DNA from: Mycolicibacter senuensis
GTDB lineage: Bacteria > Actinomycetota > Actinomycetes > Mycobacteriales > Mycobacteriaceae
Length of the DNA stretch: 64,000 nt
Reading direction: 5' to 3'
NCBI RefSeq assembly: GCF_002101885.1
Contig: NZ_LQPS01000043.1
Span: forward strand, 496,001-560,000
Every line of letters begins with the position of its first letter. Positions within the stretch are counted from its first letter, which is position 1. A program made the position numbers and the translations under genes. This document shows positions 8,490-17,316 of this stretch, piece by piece. A model generated the notes under the pieces. The model saw only the letters and a program-made list of their open reading frames with translations, made no database searches and was not told the DNA's origin.

Positions 8490-8774
8490 ATGTCGATCAA
8501 TTACCAGTTCGGCGATGTGAACGCCCACGGCGCGTTGATCCGTGCCCAGGCCGCCTCGTTGGAGGCCGAGCACCAGGCGATCGTGCACGACGTGATGGCC
8601 GCCGGGGACTTCTGGGGTGGCTCGGGTTCGGTGGCCTGCCAGGAGTTCGTGGCGCAGTTGGGCCGCAACTTCGCGGTGATCTACGAGCAGGCCAACAGCC
8701 ACGGTCAGAAGGTGCAGACCGCCGGCAACAACATGGCCAACACCGACGCCTCGGTGGGCTCCAGCTGGGCCTGA
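8490..8774 (+). CDS. EsxN/EsxI/EsxL/EsxO/EsxV-type WXG100 protein
   Basis: A 94-aa protein of the Mtb9.9 family. It begins MSINYQFGDVNAHG and has the WGG turn (FWGGSGS) and the C-terminus VGSSWA. It is the expected heterodimer partner of the preceding Esx protein. It has an AGGA-rich SD just before ATG 8490. A longer open frame starting at 8271 overlaps the preceding esx gene and is rejected. A strong hairpin 21 bp after the stop probably ends the PE-PPE-esx-esx transcript. Confidence 0.93.
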   Translation: MSINYQFGDVNAHGALIRAQAASLEAEHQAIVHDVMAAGDFWGGSGSVACQEFVAQLGRNFAVIYEQANSHGQKVQTAGNNMANTDASVGSSWA

Positions 8775-8794
8775 CCCAAGCCAGCACACAACCG

Positions 8795-8828
8795 AGAACC
8801 GGTGCAGCCTGCAGGCTGCACCGGTTCT
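8795..8828 (+). terminator. Long perfect hairpin after the PE-PPE-Esx cassette
   Basis: A perfect palindrome at 8797-8826, extended by two further pairs to 8795-8828, gives a 15-bp stem with a 4-base TGCA loop. It sits directly behind the esxN-type stop and before a convergent gene. Only a weak T-rich tail follows. Because it is symmetrical it could serve both strands. Confidence 0.7.
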
Positions 8829-8875
8829 TGGCGTTTGAGGGCCGTCAGTGAGGTCGGTTCAGCGGCCGGGACGGG

Positions 8876-9967
8876 TTACCGCCCGGCCACCGATATCGAT
8901 GCGCAGCCGCCCAGCACGGTGGTGGAGATGAACGTCGCCGCGTTGGCCAGGTAGTTGTCCGACGGGTCGTAAGTCGGCAGCGCCAGCACGAACGCCCGAC
9001 GGTACTGCGCGGACAGCTCCGCGAAATCCTGCAGGGTGGGGTTGTTGCTGCGGCGCCCCAGCTGCTGCATCTTGTTGGCCAGGCTGATCATCACCGGGCC
9101 GACCGCCAGGTTGATCGCCTTCTGCTGGGGATTCCAGTAGGTCCCCGGGACGCTCGGGTCGATCTCCGTCCATTCGGCGGTGTCGGCGCCGAACTTGTCC
9201 AGTGCGGCTTTCCAATCGGCGCATACCGGGTTGGGTCCGGTCAGGTAGCGCTGCGGGTTGGTGGGGTTCCCCGGCGGGGCGGTCTTGGTGGGCGCGGACT
9301 GCGCTTCGACGAGCGGCGCGCGGGTCGCAGCCGATCCGTTGTTGGCGGCCGCGCAGATCGCCGCCAGTGCCGAGGCCGCGCTGTGCGCGGTACCGGCCAG
9401 CGCAGCGTCGCGTTGGGTGTAGGTGGGAATGTGCTCGACGAACGCGCGGGCATAGGCGATGAACTGCTCGTAGAGCTCGCGCATCACCCGGTGCGGGGTG
9501 AGCTTCACCAGCCCGACGGTCTGCGCGGCGGCGTTGCGCACCACCTGCCCGGCGGCCAGATACTCCTTCTTCTGTTCGTCGTTCCACGCCGTGGCCGGAA
9601 TCGACTGATCGCGCTCATTCCATTTGCCGTGTCCCAGCAGCGACAGCGTGTTGGACAGGTTGCTGCTGATCGACCCCCACGCGGTGCAGCTGGGGTCGCT
9701 CATGATGATCGCCACCGGCCCGGTATCGTCCGCGCTGGCGATGCCCGAGGCGGCCGCGTTGCGGCTGGAGCTCCCGCCGTCAGCCATCGAGCCCTTGCCC
9801 GGGTCCCCGCCCAACAGCACCACCGCGACCAACACCAGGGCGACCACGGCCAGCACCACCACGGCGGCCAACCCCCATTTGAGGCTGTTGGACTGCTTGG
9901 GGGTGGCGACTTCCTCGTCGTCCTCGTAGTCGTAGTCGAAGTCGACGTCATCGGTCCCGTTGGTCAC
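8876..9967 (-). CDS. Membrane-anchored protein with duplicated extracytoplasmic domain
   Basis: I do not recognise the family. The GTG start at 9967 gives 363 aa: an acidic cytoplasmic tail (about residues 5-20, many Asp/Glu), one membrane helix (about 31-53), then two copies of a domain of about 120 residues (about 85-205 and 235-358). Each copy shows P-x-C-x-x-W at its start, a W-x-E/N-x-x-D stretch, P-x-x-W-N, an AFV-x-x-x-P-T-Y block and a closing Cys, so each may hold one disulfide. It is divergent from aspS. Function unknown, probably cell-envelope. Confidence 0.8.
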   Translation of the reverse strand: MTNGTDDVDFDYDYEDDEEVATPKQSNSLKWGLAAVVVLAVVALVLVAVVLLGGDPGKGSMADGGSSSRNAAASGIASADDTGPVAIIMSDPSCTAWGSISSNLSNTLSLLGHGKWNERDQSIPATAWNDEQKKEYLAAGQVVRNAAAQTVGLVKLTPHRVMRELYEQFIAYARAFVEHIPTYTQRDAALAGTAHSAASALAAICAAANNGSAATRAPLVEAQSAPTKTAPPGNPTNPQRYLTGPNPVCADWKAALDKFGADTAEWTEIDPSVPGTYWNPQQKAINLAVGPVMISLANKMQQLGRRSNNPTLQDFAELSAQYRRAFVLALPTYDPSDNYLANAATFISTTVLGGCASISVAGR

Positions 9968-10076
9968 AGTGAGCCAGCTTAAAGCACCGGGCGGCGCGGG
10001 GCAGGACACCGCGATGCCTCTAGACTTGGCCACCGTCGAACCGTTACCTGACCGTCCTCGATCCAGGGGGTATTTA

Positions 10077-11855
10077 GTGCTGCGCAGCCACGACGCCGGC
10101 TCTTTGCGGGCCACCGACGCCGGGCGCAGTGTCACCCTTGCCGGCTGGGTGGCACGCCGACGCGACCACGGCGGCGTCATCTTCATCGACCTGCGTGACG
10201 CCTCCGGGGTGGCGCAGGTGGTGTTCCGTGACCCCCGTGATCCTGAGACGCTGGAGCAGGCGCATCGCCTGCGCGCCGAGTTCTGTGTCGCGGTCACCGG
10301 GATCGTCGAGGTCCGCCCCGAGGGCAACGAGAACCCGGATCTGCCCACCGGGGCCATCGAGGTCAATGCGACGGCGCTGACCGTGCTCAACGAGGCCGCG
10401 CCGCTGCCGTTCCAGCTCGACGAGTCGGCCGGCGAAGAGGCACGCCTGCGGCACCGCTACCTGGATCTGCGCCGTGAGAACGGTCCCGGGGCGGCGCTGC
10501 GGCTGCGTTCGGCGGTCAACGCTGCGGCTCGAACGGTGTTGGCCGACCACGGCTTCGTCGAGATCGAGACTCCCACGCTGACCCGTTCCACCCCGGAGGG
10601 CGCGCGTGACTTCCTGGTGCCGGCGCGGCTGCAGCCCGGCTCGTTCTATGCGCTGCCGCAGAGCCCGCAGTTGTTCAAGCAGCTGTTGATGGTCGCCGGG
10701 ATGGAGCGTTACTACCAGATCGCCCGCTGCTACCGCGACGAGGACTTCCGCGCCGACCGGCAGCCGGAGTTCACCCAGCTGGACCTGGAGATGAGCTTCG
10801 TCGACGCCGAGGACGTGATCGGCATCGCCGAACAGGTGCTCAAGGCGCTGTGGGCGTTGATCGGCTATGACCTGCCGATCCCGCTGCCGCGGATGACCTA
10901 CGCCGACGCGATGTGCCGGTTCGGCTCCGACAAGCCCGACCTGCGGTTCGGTCTGGAGTTGGTGGAGTGCGGCGAGTTCTTCAAAGACACCACCTTCCGG
11001 GTGTTCCAGGCACCGTATGTGGGTGCGGTGGTGATGCCGGGCGGGGCGTCGCAGCCACGGCGCACGCTGGACGGCTGGCAGGAGTGGGCCAAGCAGCGCG
11101 GGGCCAAGGGGCTGGCCTATGTGTTGGTCGGCGAGGACGGCGAACTGTCCGGGCCGGTGGCCAAGAATCTCACCGACACCGAACGCGCCGGACTGGCCGG
11201 CCACGTCGGCGCCGCGCCGGGCGATTGCATCTTCTTCGCGGCAGGGCTTGCCAAACCGTCCCGCGCGCTGCTGGGAGCGGCCCGCGGCGAGATCGCGCGC
11301 CGGCTCGAGCTGATCGACCCGGATGCCTGGGCGTTCACCTGGGTGGTGGACCCGCCGCTGTTCGAGCCCGCCGACGACGCCACCGCGGCCGGCGACGTCG
11401 CGGTGGGCTCGGGGGCCTGGACCGCGGTGCACCATGCGTTCACCTCGCCCAAGCCCGAACACGCCGACAGCGTGGAATCCGATCCCGGGGCGGTGCTGGC
11501 CGACGCCTACGACGTGGTGTGCAACGGCAACGAGATCGGTGGCGGCTCGATCCGTATCCACCGCCGCGACGTTCAGCAGCAGGTATTCAAGGTGATGGGG
11601 CTGGGCGAAGCCGAGGTCACCGAGAAGTTCGGATTTCTGTTGGACGCCTTCAGTTTCGGTGCGCCGCCGCACGGCGGGCTGGCGTTCGGCTGGGACCGGG
11701 TGGTGGCGTTGCTGGCCGGAGTCGACTCGATTCGTGAGGTGATCGCGTTCCCGAAGTCCGGTGGCGGCATCGACCCGCTGACCGACGCCCCGGCGCCGAT
11801 CACCGCGGCGCAGCGCAAGGAATCCGGGATGGACGCGGCGCCCCAGCCGCGCTGA
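10077..11855 (+). CDS. aspS: Aspartyl-tRNA synthetase, probably non-discriminating
   Basis: A 592-aa bacterial-type class II synthetase. It has an N-terminal OB anticodon domain ([15 protein letters not shown] near residue 27), a catalytic core with [17 protein letters not shown] (motif 2, about residue 220) and GLAFGWDR (motif 3, about residue 540), and the GAD insertion between. Mycobacterial AspRS is known to charge both tRNA-Asp and tRNA-Asn, feeding the GatCAB amidotransferase. The His in RRRDHGG fits that type as I remember it. The GTG at 10077 is chosen by similarity to the M. tuberculosis start; the frame extends to 9960 into the divergent gene. Confidence 0.96.
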   Translation: MLRSHDAGSLRATDAGRSVTLAGWVARRRDHGGVIFIDLRDASGVAQVVFRDPRDPETLEQAHRLRAEFCVAVTGIVEVRPEGNENPDLPTGAIEVNATALTVLNEAAPLPFQLDESAGEEARLRHRYLDLRRENGPGAALRLRSAVNAAARTVLADHGFVEIETPTLTRSTPEGARDFLVPARLQPGSFYALPQSPQLFKQLLMVAGMERYYQIARCYRDEDFRADRQPEFTQLDLEMSFVDAEDVIGIAEQVLKALWALIGYDLPIPLPRMTYADAMCRFGSDKPDLRFGLELVECGEFFKDTTFRVFQAPYVGAVVMPGGASQPRRTLDGWQEWAKQRGAKGLAYVLVGEDGELSGPVAKNLTDTERAGLAGHVGAAPGDCIFFAAGLAKPSRALLGAARGEIARRLELIDPDAWAFTWVVDPPLFEPADDATAAGDVAVGSGAWTAVHHAFTSPKPEHADSVESDPGAVLADAYDVVCNGNEIGGGSIRIHRRDVQQQVFKVMGLGEAEVTEKFGFLLDAFSFGAPPHGGLAFGWDRVVALLAGVDSIREVIAFPKSGGGIDPLTDAPAPITAAQRKESGMDAAPQPR

Positions 11856-11897
11856 GGCAGGTCGACATCGGTAACGGTGTCGGCAAGGCTGTCGGGT

Positions 11898-12305
11898 ATG
11901 GATTCGGTTGAGTTCGCCCGGCTGGTGGTCTCCAGCATGCCGTTCGCGTCGGCCCTCCACATCGACATCACCGATCTGACACCGCAACGGGTGACCGCCA
12001 CCATGGCGTGGGCCGAGGAACGCTGCACCACCGCGGGCATCCTGCACGGGGGAGCGCTGATGGCGTTCGCCGACACCGCCGGCGCGGTGTGCGCGGTCGC
12101 CAACCTGCCTCAGGGCGCCAGCACGTCGACCATCGAATCGAAAACCAATTTCTTTCGCGCGGTTCGCGAGGGCATCGTCACCGCGACCAGCCTTCCGCTG
12201 CACGTCGGACGGACCACGATCGTGGTGCAGACCGACCTGACCGACGACAACGGGAAGCCGGTCGCCCGGGTCACTCAGACCCAGGCGGTGTTGGCGCCGA
12301 GGTAG
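11898..12305 (+). CDS. PaaI-type hotdog thioesterase
   Basis: A 135-aa single hotdog-fold protein with the family signature GILHGGALMAFADTAG (about residues 48-63), then an IESKTNFFRAV strand typical of PaaI/YbgC-like acyl-CoA thioesterases. It would hydrolyse an acyl- or aryl-CoA in the cytoplasm; the substrate cannot be read from sequence. An upstream GTG at 11877 is in frame, but ATG 11898 matches family starts better. It is 42 bp after aspS and ends 7 bp before the convergent rpf gene. Confidence 0.88.
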   Translation: MDSVEFARLVVSSMPFASALHIDITDLTPQRVTATMAWAEERCTTAGILHGGALMAFADTAGAVCAVANLPQGASTSTIESKTNFFRAVREGIVTATSLPLHVGRTTIVVQTDLTDDNGKPVARVTQTQAVLAPR

Positions 12306-12311
12306 CCGGGC

Positions 12312-12743
12312 TCACCAGAACGGCTTGAGCAACTGGCGCACCGCCGGCGGCACCCAGCCCTGCACCGACGACGGGAACACCTTGCCGGGGCCGCATTTGG
12401 GCCAGGCGTAGGGGCCCTGTTCGTTGAGGACCCGGTTGGCGACGGCGATCTGTTCTTCCCGCGACGCCTTCGACGGCAGCCCGACACCACCGAATGCGCG
12501 CCACGTCGACGGTTTGAACTGCAGCCCGCCGTAGAAACCGTTGCCGGTGTCGGCGGCCCAGTTGCCGCCCGATTCGCATTGGGCGACGGCGTCCCATCCC
12601 ATCAGCATGTTGCTGTCGGCGCGGGCGACCCCGGCCGACGCCATCAGTCCGCCCATGATCCCCCCGGTGATCAGCCCGGACGCGGCCCACGCGAGGCGCC
12701 GCCCGCCGAACTGCACGACACGCCGTGCCGTGTTCCGGTGCAT
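12312..12743 (-). CDS. Resuscitation-promoting factor, short RpfC/RpfD-like
   Basis: A 143-aa secreted peptidoglycan lytic enzyme. It has a signal peptide (basic start, hydrophobic about residues 19-40, cleavage near GVARADS), then one Rpf transglycosylase domain: [13 protein letters not shown] with the catalytic Glu, [16 protein letters not shown], and [14 protein letters not shown]. The short C-terminal tail and lack of Pro-rich, G5 or LysM domains place it with RpfC/RpfD rather than RpfA/B/E. The start is followed upstream by a consensus SD sitting inside a hairpin, which suggests translational control. Confidence 0.93.
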   Translation of the reverse strand: MHRNTARRVVQFGGRRLAWAASGLITGGIMGGLMASAGVARADSNMLMGWDAVAQCESGGNWAADTGNGFYGGLQFKPSTWRAFGGVGLPSKASREEQIAVANRVLNEQGPYAWPKCGPGKVFPSSVQGWVPPAVRQLLKPFW

Positions 12744-13105
12744 ATCACAACCTCCGTGATAGGTGTCTATCAGTGAGGTTTACGAGCATAACGCGACAAA
12801 TGATGAAATTGCACATTTTGGACAGCTAAAGATGTAAATGGGATTGCTGTTATTGGTCGATGCAGTAGTCAATTAAAGTGTCCAGAGTTAACGGTGTTGT
12901 TATTGATACGTATGTTGCGAGAGATCTCTTAGAAATTAAGAATAGTTTGAGCGGCTAATGTTGTTTCTGAGGCTATTGGTGTCAGAGTGACAGAAGTGAT
13001 TACCGGCGCCGTGCGGCGCCGGGTGCGAACCCCTGCCGAAAAAATCGCTGGAATCGCGCCACCGGTTCACCCCCGCGGCGGCGCGGCGGCTCTAGGCTGC
13101 CTCGG
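12744..13105. other. AT-rich divergent leader between rpf and the DUF3097 gene
   Basis: About 360 bp without a gene. Roughly 12780-12980 is much richer in A and T than the rest of the window. It includes ATG/TTG-poor stretches with repeated TTATTG, AATTAA and GTTGTT motifs, and a candidate -10 TATGCT (minus strand, about 12787-12792) just before the rpf hairpin. This is probably the rpf promoter and its upstream control region, possibly bound by AT-preferring nucleoid proteins such as Lsr2. The part nearest 13106 returns to high GC. Confidence 0.55.
12749..12780 (-). promoter_or_regulatory. Hairpin sequestering the rpf Shine-Dalgarno sequence
   Basis: On the minus (rpf) strand the leader reads AACCTC-AC-TGATAG-ACAC-CTATCA-CG-GAGGTT. 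Two perfect 6-bp stems are separated by a 2x2 internal loop and closed by a 4-base loop. The 3' arm contains GGAGG, seven bases before the rpf ATG at 12743. When folded, the ribosome site is paired, so opening would be needed for translation. This is a thermosensor- or ligand-like arrangement seen directly; regulation is inference. Confidence 0.65.
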
Positions 13106-13948
13106 GTGGCCGACCGTTATGGAAGCGACGTCCTCGCCGACAACCCGCACAGCGCCCGCAGGATCCGTTCCAGCGAGGTGCCGGTGCAACGCGGCATGGT
13201 GGTCGAAGACGCCCAGACCGGTTACGTCGGCGCCGTGGTCCGCATCGAATACGGGCGCATCGAGCTCGAGGACCGGCACGGCCGCACCCGCGGGTTCCCG
13301 CTCGGCCCGGGCTATCTGATCGACGGCAAGCCGGTCATCCTGACCGAGCCGCGACCGGTCGCGGCCCAAAGGCCCGCCCCCCGCACCGCATCGGGCTCGG
13401 TGCCGGTACCCGGAGCCCGCGCCAAGGTGGCACTGGCCAGCCGGATCTACGTCGAGGGCCGCCACGACGCCGAACTCGTCGAACAGGTCTGGGGCGACGA
13501 TCTGCGCATCGAGGGTGTCGTCGTCGAATACCTCGGCGGCATCGACGACCTGGCCGGCATCGTGGCCGAGTTCCAGCCCGGCCCGGGTCGCCGGCTCGGG
13601 GTGCTCGTCGACCACCTGGTGACCGGCTCGAAGGAGACCCGCATCGCTGAGGCGGTACGCCGCGGGCCGGCCGGTGCGCACACCCTGATCGTCGGGCACC
13701 CCTACGTCGACATCTGGCAGGCGGTGAAACCCGGACGGCTCGGCTTGTCGGCGTGGCCGACGATCCCGCGCAACATCGAGTGGAAACGCGGCATCTGCGC
13801 CGCGTTGGGCTGGCCGCACGCCGGGCAGGCCGACATCGCCGCGGCCTGGCAACGGATCCGCGGCCGGGTTCGGGACTGGACCGACCTGGAGCCGGAGCTG
13901 ATCGGCCGCGTCGAAGAGCTGATCGACTTCGTGACGCAATCCCCCTGA
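13106..13948 (+). CDS. DUF3097 family protein
   Basis: A 280-aa actinobacterial conserved protein. After an N-terminal segment of about 110 residues, the core SRIYVEGRHDAELVEQVWG (about residues 112-130), a GGIDDLAG stretch and LGVLVDHLVTGSKE follow. The VEGxxDxxL start and the later DH pair recall a Toprim-like nuclease/primase fold, but I cannot confirm that by eye. It starts at a GTG with little SD. No operon partner is obvious; adhD follows 40 bp on. The biochemical role is unknown. Confidence 0.85.
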   Translation: MADRYGSDVLADNPHSARRIRSSEVPVQRGMVVEDAQTGYVGAVVRIEYGRIELEDRHGRTRGFPLGPGYLIDGKPVILTEPRPVAAQRPAPRTASGSVPVPGARAKVALASRIYVEGRHDAELVEQVWGDDLRIEGVVVEYLGGIDDLAGIVAEFQPGPGRRLGVLVDHLVTGSKETRIAEAVRRGPAGAHTLIVGHPYVDIWQAVKPGRLGLSAWPTIPRNIEWKRGICAALGWPHAGQADIAAAWQRIRGRVRDWTDLEPELIGRVEELIDFVTQSP

Positions 13949-13988
13949 ATCGGACCAACGCGGCCGACTGAGCCGGTTGGATGGCGTC

Positions 13989-15098
13989 ATGAAGACGATT
14001 GCCGCCGTCGCACATGCACCGCATCAGCCGTTCGAGATCATGGAACTCGATCTCGACGGGCCGGGGCCCGGCGAGGTGCTGATCAAGTTCACCGCCGCCG
14101 GGCTGTGCCATTCGGATCTGCACCTGGCCGACGGCGACTGGCCGGCCAGATTCCCGATCGTCGGCGGGCACGAGGGCTCCGGGATCATCGAGGACGTCGG
14201 GCCCGGGGTCACCAAGGTCGCGCCCGGCGATCACGTGGTCTGCTGCTTCATCCCCAGTTGCGGCACCTGCCGGTACTGCTCGACCGGCCGGCAGAACCTG
14301 TGCGACATGGGGGCGACCATCCTGGAGGGCTGCATGCCCGACGGCAGCTTCCGGTTCCATTCGGGCGGAACGGATTACGGGGGCTTCTGCATGCTGGGAA
14401 CCTTCGCCGAGCGGGCGACGGTCTCGCAGCACTCGGTGGTCAAGGTCGACGACTGGCTGCCGCTTCAGACCGCGGTGCTGGTCGGCTGCGGGGTGCCCAC
14501 CGGCTGGGCGAGCGCCAATTACGACGGCGGGGTGCGCGCCGGAGACACCGTGGTGGTCTACGGCGTCGGCGGGGTCGGTATCAACGCGGTGCAGGGCGCC
14601 GCGCACGCCGGCGCCAAATACGTCGTCGCGGTCGACCCGGTGGAGTTCAAGCGTGAGACCGCGCTCAAGCTGGGGGCCACCCACGCCTTCGCCACCGCCG
14701 AGGAGGCGATGGTCACGGTCGCCGAGCTGACCTGGGGGCAGATGGCCGACCAGGCACTGATCACCGTCGGCGACCTGGACGAAGCCGTCACGACCGCGGC
14801 GTTCAACACCATCGGCAAAGGCGGCACCGTGGTGATCGCCGCGCTGGCCAAGCTGGAGGACCTCGACGTGCACGTCTCGGGCTCGCAGCTGGCGCTGTTC
14901 GGCAAGACCATCAAGGGCACCCTGTTCGGCGGGGCCAACCCGCAGTACGACATCGTGCGGCTGCTGCGGCTCTACGACGCCGGCAAGCTCAAGCTCGACG
15001 AGCTGGTCACCCGCCGCTACACCCTGGAGCAGGTCAACCAGGGCTATCAGGATCTGCGCGACGGCAAGAACATCCGCGGGGTGATCGTGCACCGCTGA
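13989..15098 (+). CDS. adhD: Zinc-dependent alcohol dehydrogenase, AdhD-like
   Basis: A 369-aa medium-chain dehydrogenase/reductase. The catalytic zinc ligands are GLCHSD (Cys near residue 38) and GGHEGSG (His near 60). The four structural-zinc cysteines are in [16 protein letters not shown] (near 90-105). The Rossmann motif is [10 protein letters not shown] (near 195). The wording of long stretches matches M. tuberculosis AdhD as I remember it, an enzyme class often with tightly bound nicotinamide cofactor. It oxidises alcohols or reduces aldehydes; the substrate is unknown. An in-frame start at 13977 is less likely than ATG 13989. Confidence 0.88.
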   Translation: MKTIAAVAHAPHQPFEIMELDLDGPGPGEVLIKFTAAGLCHSDLHLADGDWPARFPIVGGHEGSGIIEDVGPGVTKVAPGDHVVCCFIPSCGTCRYCSTGRQNLCDMGATILEGCMPDGSFRFHSGGTDYGGFCMLGTFAERATVSQHSVVKVDDWLPLQTAVLVGCGVPTGWASANYDGGVRAGDTVVVYGVGGVGINAVQGAAHAGAKYVVAVDPVEFKRETALKLGATHAFATAEEAMVTVAELTWGQMADQALITVGDLDEAVTTAAFNTIGKGGTVVIAALAKLEDLDVHVSGSQLALFGKTIKGTLFGGANPQYDIVRLLRLYDAGKLKLDELVTRRYTLEQVNQGYQDLRDGKNIRGVIVHR

Positions 15099-15124
15099 CC
15101 CGACGGCGGTCGGCCGGAAATGGT

Positions 15125-16468
15125 ATGCCTGAAGGCGTGTCCGACGGCCTCTTCGACGTACCCGGCGCGGCGTCAGCAGAACCCGACGCCACCACGCCGG
15201 TGCCGTTGGCGGTACGGATGCGCCCGGCATCGCTGGATGAGGTGGTCGGCCAGGACCACCTGCTGGGCCCCGGCTCCCCGCTGCGCCGGTTGGTCGACGG
15301 CTCCGGGGCGGCCTCGGTCATCCTCTACGGCCCGCCCGGCACCGGGAAGACCACGCTGGCCTCGCTGATCTCCGGCGCGACGGGCCGCCGCTTCGAGGCG
15401 CTGTCGGCGCTGAGTGCCGGAGTCAAAGAGGTGCGCGCCGTCATCGACACCGCCCGGCGCGCGGCGGCCTACGGCGAGCAGACCGTGCTGTTCATCGATG
15501 AGGTGCACCGGTTCTCCAAGACCCAGCAGGACGCGCTGCTGGCCGCGGTGGAGAACCGGGTGGTGCTGCTGGTGGCCGCCACCACCGAGAACCCGTCGTT
15601 CTCGGTGGTCGCCCCACTGCTGAGCCGGTCGCTGATCCTGCAACTGCGCCCACTGGGCTCCGAGGACATCGCCGCCGTGGTGGGCCGTGCCATCGCCGAC
15701 GAGCGCGGGCTGGTCGGGCGGGTCGAGGTGGCGCCCGACGCCGTCGACCTGCTGGTCCGGTTGGCGGCCGGGGATGCCCGCCGTGCCCTGACCGCGTTGG
15801 AGGTCGCCGCTGAAGGGGTGTCGGCGGGCGAGGCGGTCACCGTCGAAACCGTGGCGGCCTCCCTGGACCAGGCCGCGGTGCGCTACGACCGCGACGGCGA
15901 CCAGCACTACGACGTGATCAGCGCGTTCATCAAGAGCGTGCGTGGCTCCGACGTCGATGCCGCGCTGCACTATCTGGCCCGGATGCTGACCGCGGGGGAG
16001 GATCCGCGTTTCATCGCCCGGCGGCTGATGATCCTCGCCAGCGAGGACATCGGGATGGCCGACCCGACCGCGCTGCCTACCGCGGTGGCCGCCGCGCAGA
16101 CCGTGCAGCTGATCGGCATGCCCGAGGCCCAGCTCACCTTGGCGCATGCGTGCGTGCACCTGGCGACCGCACCGAAGTCCAACGCGGTGACCACCGCGCT
16201 GGGTGCGGCGATGGCCGACATCAGGGCCGGTAAGGCCGGGGCGGTCCCGGCGCACCTGCGCGACGGTCACTATTCGGGGGCGCAGGCGCTGGGCAACGCG
16301 GTCGGCTACCGCTACGCTCATGACCACCCGGACGGTGTTGTGCCACAACAGTATCCGCCTGACGATCTGGTTGGCGTCGACTACTACCAGCCCACCGGCC
16401 GGGGTGCCGAACGGGATATCGGCGGGCGGCTGCAGAAGTTGCGGGCGATCATTCGCCGCCGGGGCTGA
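15125..16468 (+). CDS. rarA: Replication-associated recombination protein RarA/MgsA
   Basis: A 447-aa clamp-loader-like AAA+ ATPase that acts at stalled forks and gaps. It has Walker [10 protein letters not shown] (about residue 68), Walker [10 protein letters not shown] (about 122), sensor 1 TTENPS, and the C-terminal tetramerisation domain ([20 protein letters not shown]). It corresponds to Rv2559c, which also lies near alaS. A GTG at 15137 (VSDGLFD) has a slightly better SD and may be the true start. It is followed by an inserted accessory cassette before yjbQ-alaS. Confidence 0.94.
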   Translation: MPEGVSDGLFDVPGAASAEPDATTPVPLAVRMRPASLDEVVGQDHLLGPGSPLRRLVDGSGAASVILYGPPGTGKTTLASLISGATGRRFEALSALSAGVKEVRAVIDTARRAAAYGEQTVLFIDEVHRFSKTQQDALLAAVENRVVLLVAATTENPSFSVVAPLLSRSLILQLRPLGSEDIAAVVGRAIADERGLVGRVEVAPDAVDLLVRLAAGDARRALTALEVAAEGVSAGEAVTVETVAASLDQAAVRYDRDGDQHYDVISAFIKSVRGSDVDAALHYLARMLTAGEDPRFIARRLMILASEDIGMADPTALPTAVAAAQTVQLIGMPEAQLTLAHACVHLATAPKSNAVTTALGAAMADIRAGKAGAVPAHLRDGHYSGAQALGNAVGYRYAHDHPDGVVPQQYPPDDLVGVDYYQPTGRGAERDIGGRLQKLRAIIRRRG

Positions 16469-16588
16469 GCCCGCCGCGCTGAGCCGGAATCCCCCGACGC
16501 GACACACCGGCGAAGCGTCGTGAAAGTCCGAGTCGGTGCGGCGACGGATGCCAGCTCGCCACGCAGTATGGCCGGCAAACGTGCAGCG

Positions 16589-17266
16589 TCAGCGTGCGGC
16601 GCCGGTCTGGCCGAGCCAGTCGGCCAGCGAGCGCCCGGCGTCCAGAACGTGCCGCTCGGCGATGGCGCGAGCCGCCTCGGCATCGCGCGCGGCCAGTGCG
16701 GCGACCAGCTTCTGGTGATCCTCGAGTGAATGGTGCTCGTGCTCGGGGAACACCGTGAGGAAGTTCGTCGGCACCACCCGCGCGGCATGCCGGATCTGGA
16801 TCAGCAGTTGCGGCGAGTGGGCGGCCCGGTGAATCTCCTGGTGGAACTGCCAGTTCGCGTCGCCGATGCGGTCCGAGCCGCGCAGCGCCTCGACGTCGGC
16901 GGCCAATGTCCGCAGCTGCGCGACGTCGTCGGGGGTGAGCCGCTCGGCGGCCCACGCGGCGGCCTGGCCGGTCAACACGCCCAGGATGGTGAAGCTGTCC
17001 AGCACGTCCTCGGGGCGGATCCCGATCACGGTGACGCCGCTGCGGGGAGCGACCTGCACCAGTCCCTCGTAGGACAGCTCGAGCAGTGCCTCGCGGACCG
17101 GGGTGCGGCTGGTGGCGAACTCCGCGGTGATGGCGTCGAGGTCAAGCCGGGTACCGGGGGCCAGCTCGCCGGTGAGGATGCGGTTGCGCAGCTCACGGGC
17201 GGCCCGCTCGCGCACGGTGCCGCCGATGTCGACGTTGTTGGCCGTCACGACAGGAATGGTACACAT
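16589..17266 (-). CDS. GntR-family regulator with FCD (FadR-type) domain
   Basis: About 225 aa. An N-terminal winged helix (LRNRILTGELAPGTRLD, SRTPVREALLELSYEGL, about residues 25-80) is followed by an all-helical FCD ligand domain with the metal-site pattern D-x-x-x-H (NWQFHQEIH) and later His residues. FCD regulators bind carboxylates. It diverges from the monooxygenase/CoA-transferase/lyase operon over about 50 bp that contain clear palindromes, so it most likely controls that operon in response to its organic acid substrate. ATG 17266 is chosen; GTG 17269 and 17248 are alternatives. Confidence 0.88.
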   Translation of the reverse strand: MCTIPVVTANNVDIGGTVRERAARELRNRILTGELAPGTRLDLDAITAEFATSRTPVREALLELSYEGLVQVAPRSGVTVIGIRPEDVLDSFTILGVLTGQAAAWAAERLTPDDVAQLRTLAADVEALRGSDRIGDANWQFHQEIHRAAHSPQLLIQIRHAARVVPTNFLTVFPEHEHHSLEDHQKLVAALAARDAEAARAIAERHVLDAGRSLADWLGQTGAAR

Positions 17267-17281
17267 CACAAAATCTAAACG

Positions 17282-17314
17282 TTGATATCTGATATATCAG
17301 ATGGTAGATATCAA
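17282..17314. promoter_or_regulatory. Candidate GntR operator in the divergent promoter
   Basis: A perfect palindrome TCTGATATATCAGA (17288-17301) lies inside a wider inverted repeat, TTGATATC (17282-17289) and GATATCAA (17307-17314). The AT-rich block stands out from its high-GC surroundings and abuts the ATG at 17317. It is probably the binding site of the divergent GntR regulator, with the operon promoter and leader overlapping it. Confidence 0.6.
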
Positions 17315-17316
17315 TC

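Noticed and set aside
10074-12203. 709-codon open frame on the minus strand
   Set aside because: It is the complement of aspS and the thioesterase gene. Arg/Gly/His-rich text without domains is typical of antisense frames in high-GC DNA.
12781-12980. c-di-AMP (ydaO/yuaA) riboswitch in front of rpf
   Set aside because: This class is known upstream of some rpf genes, but I could not trace its conserved core in the AT-rich leader. A covariance-model search would decide.
13335-15230. 631-codon minus-strand open frame
   Set aside because: Shadow of the DUF3097 and adhD genes, whose plus-strand proteins have clear motifs.
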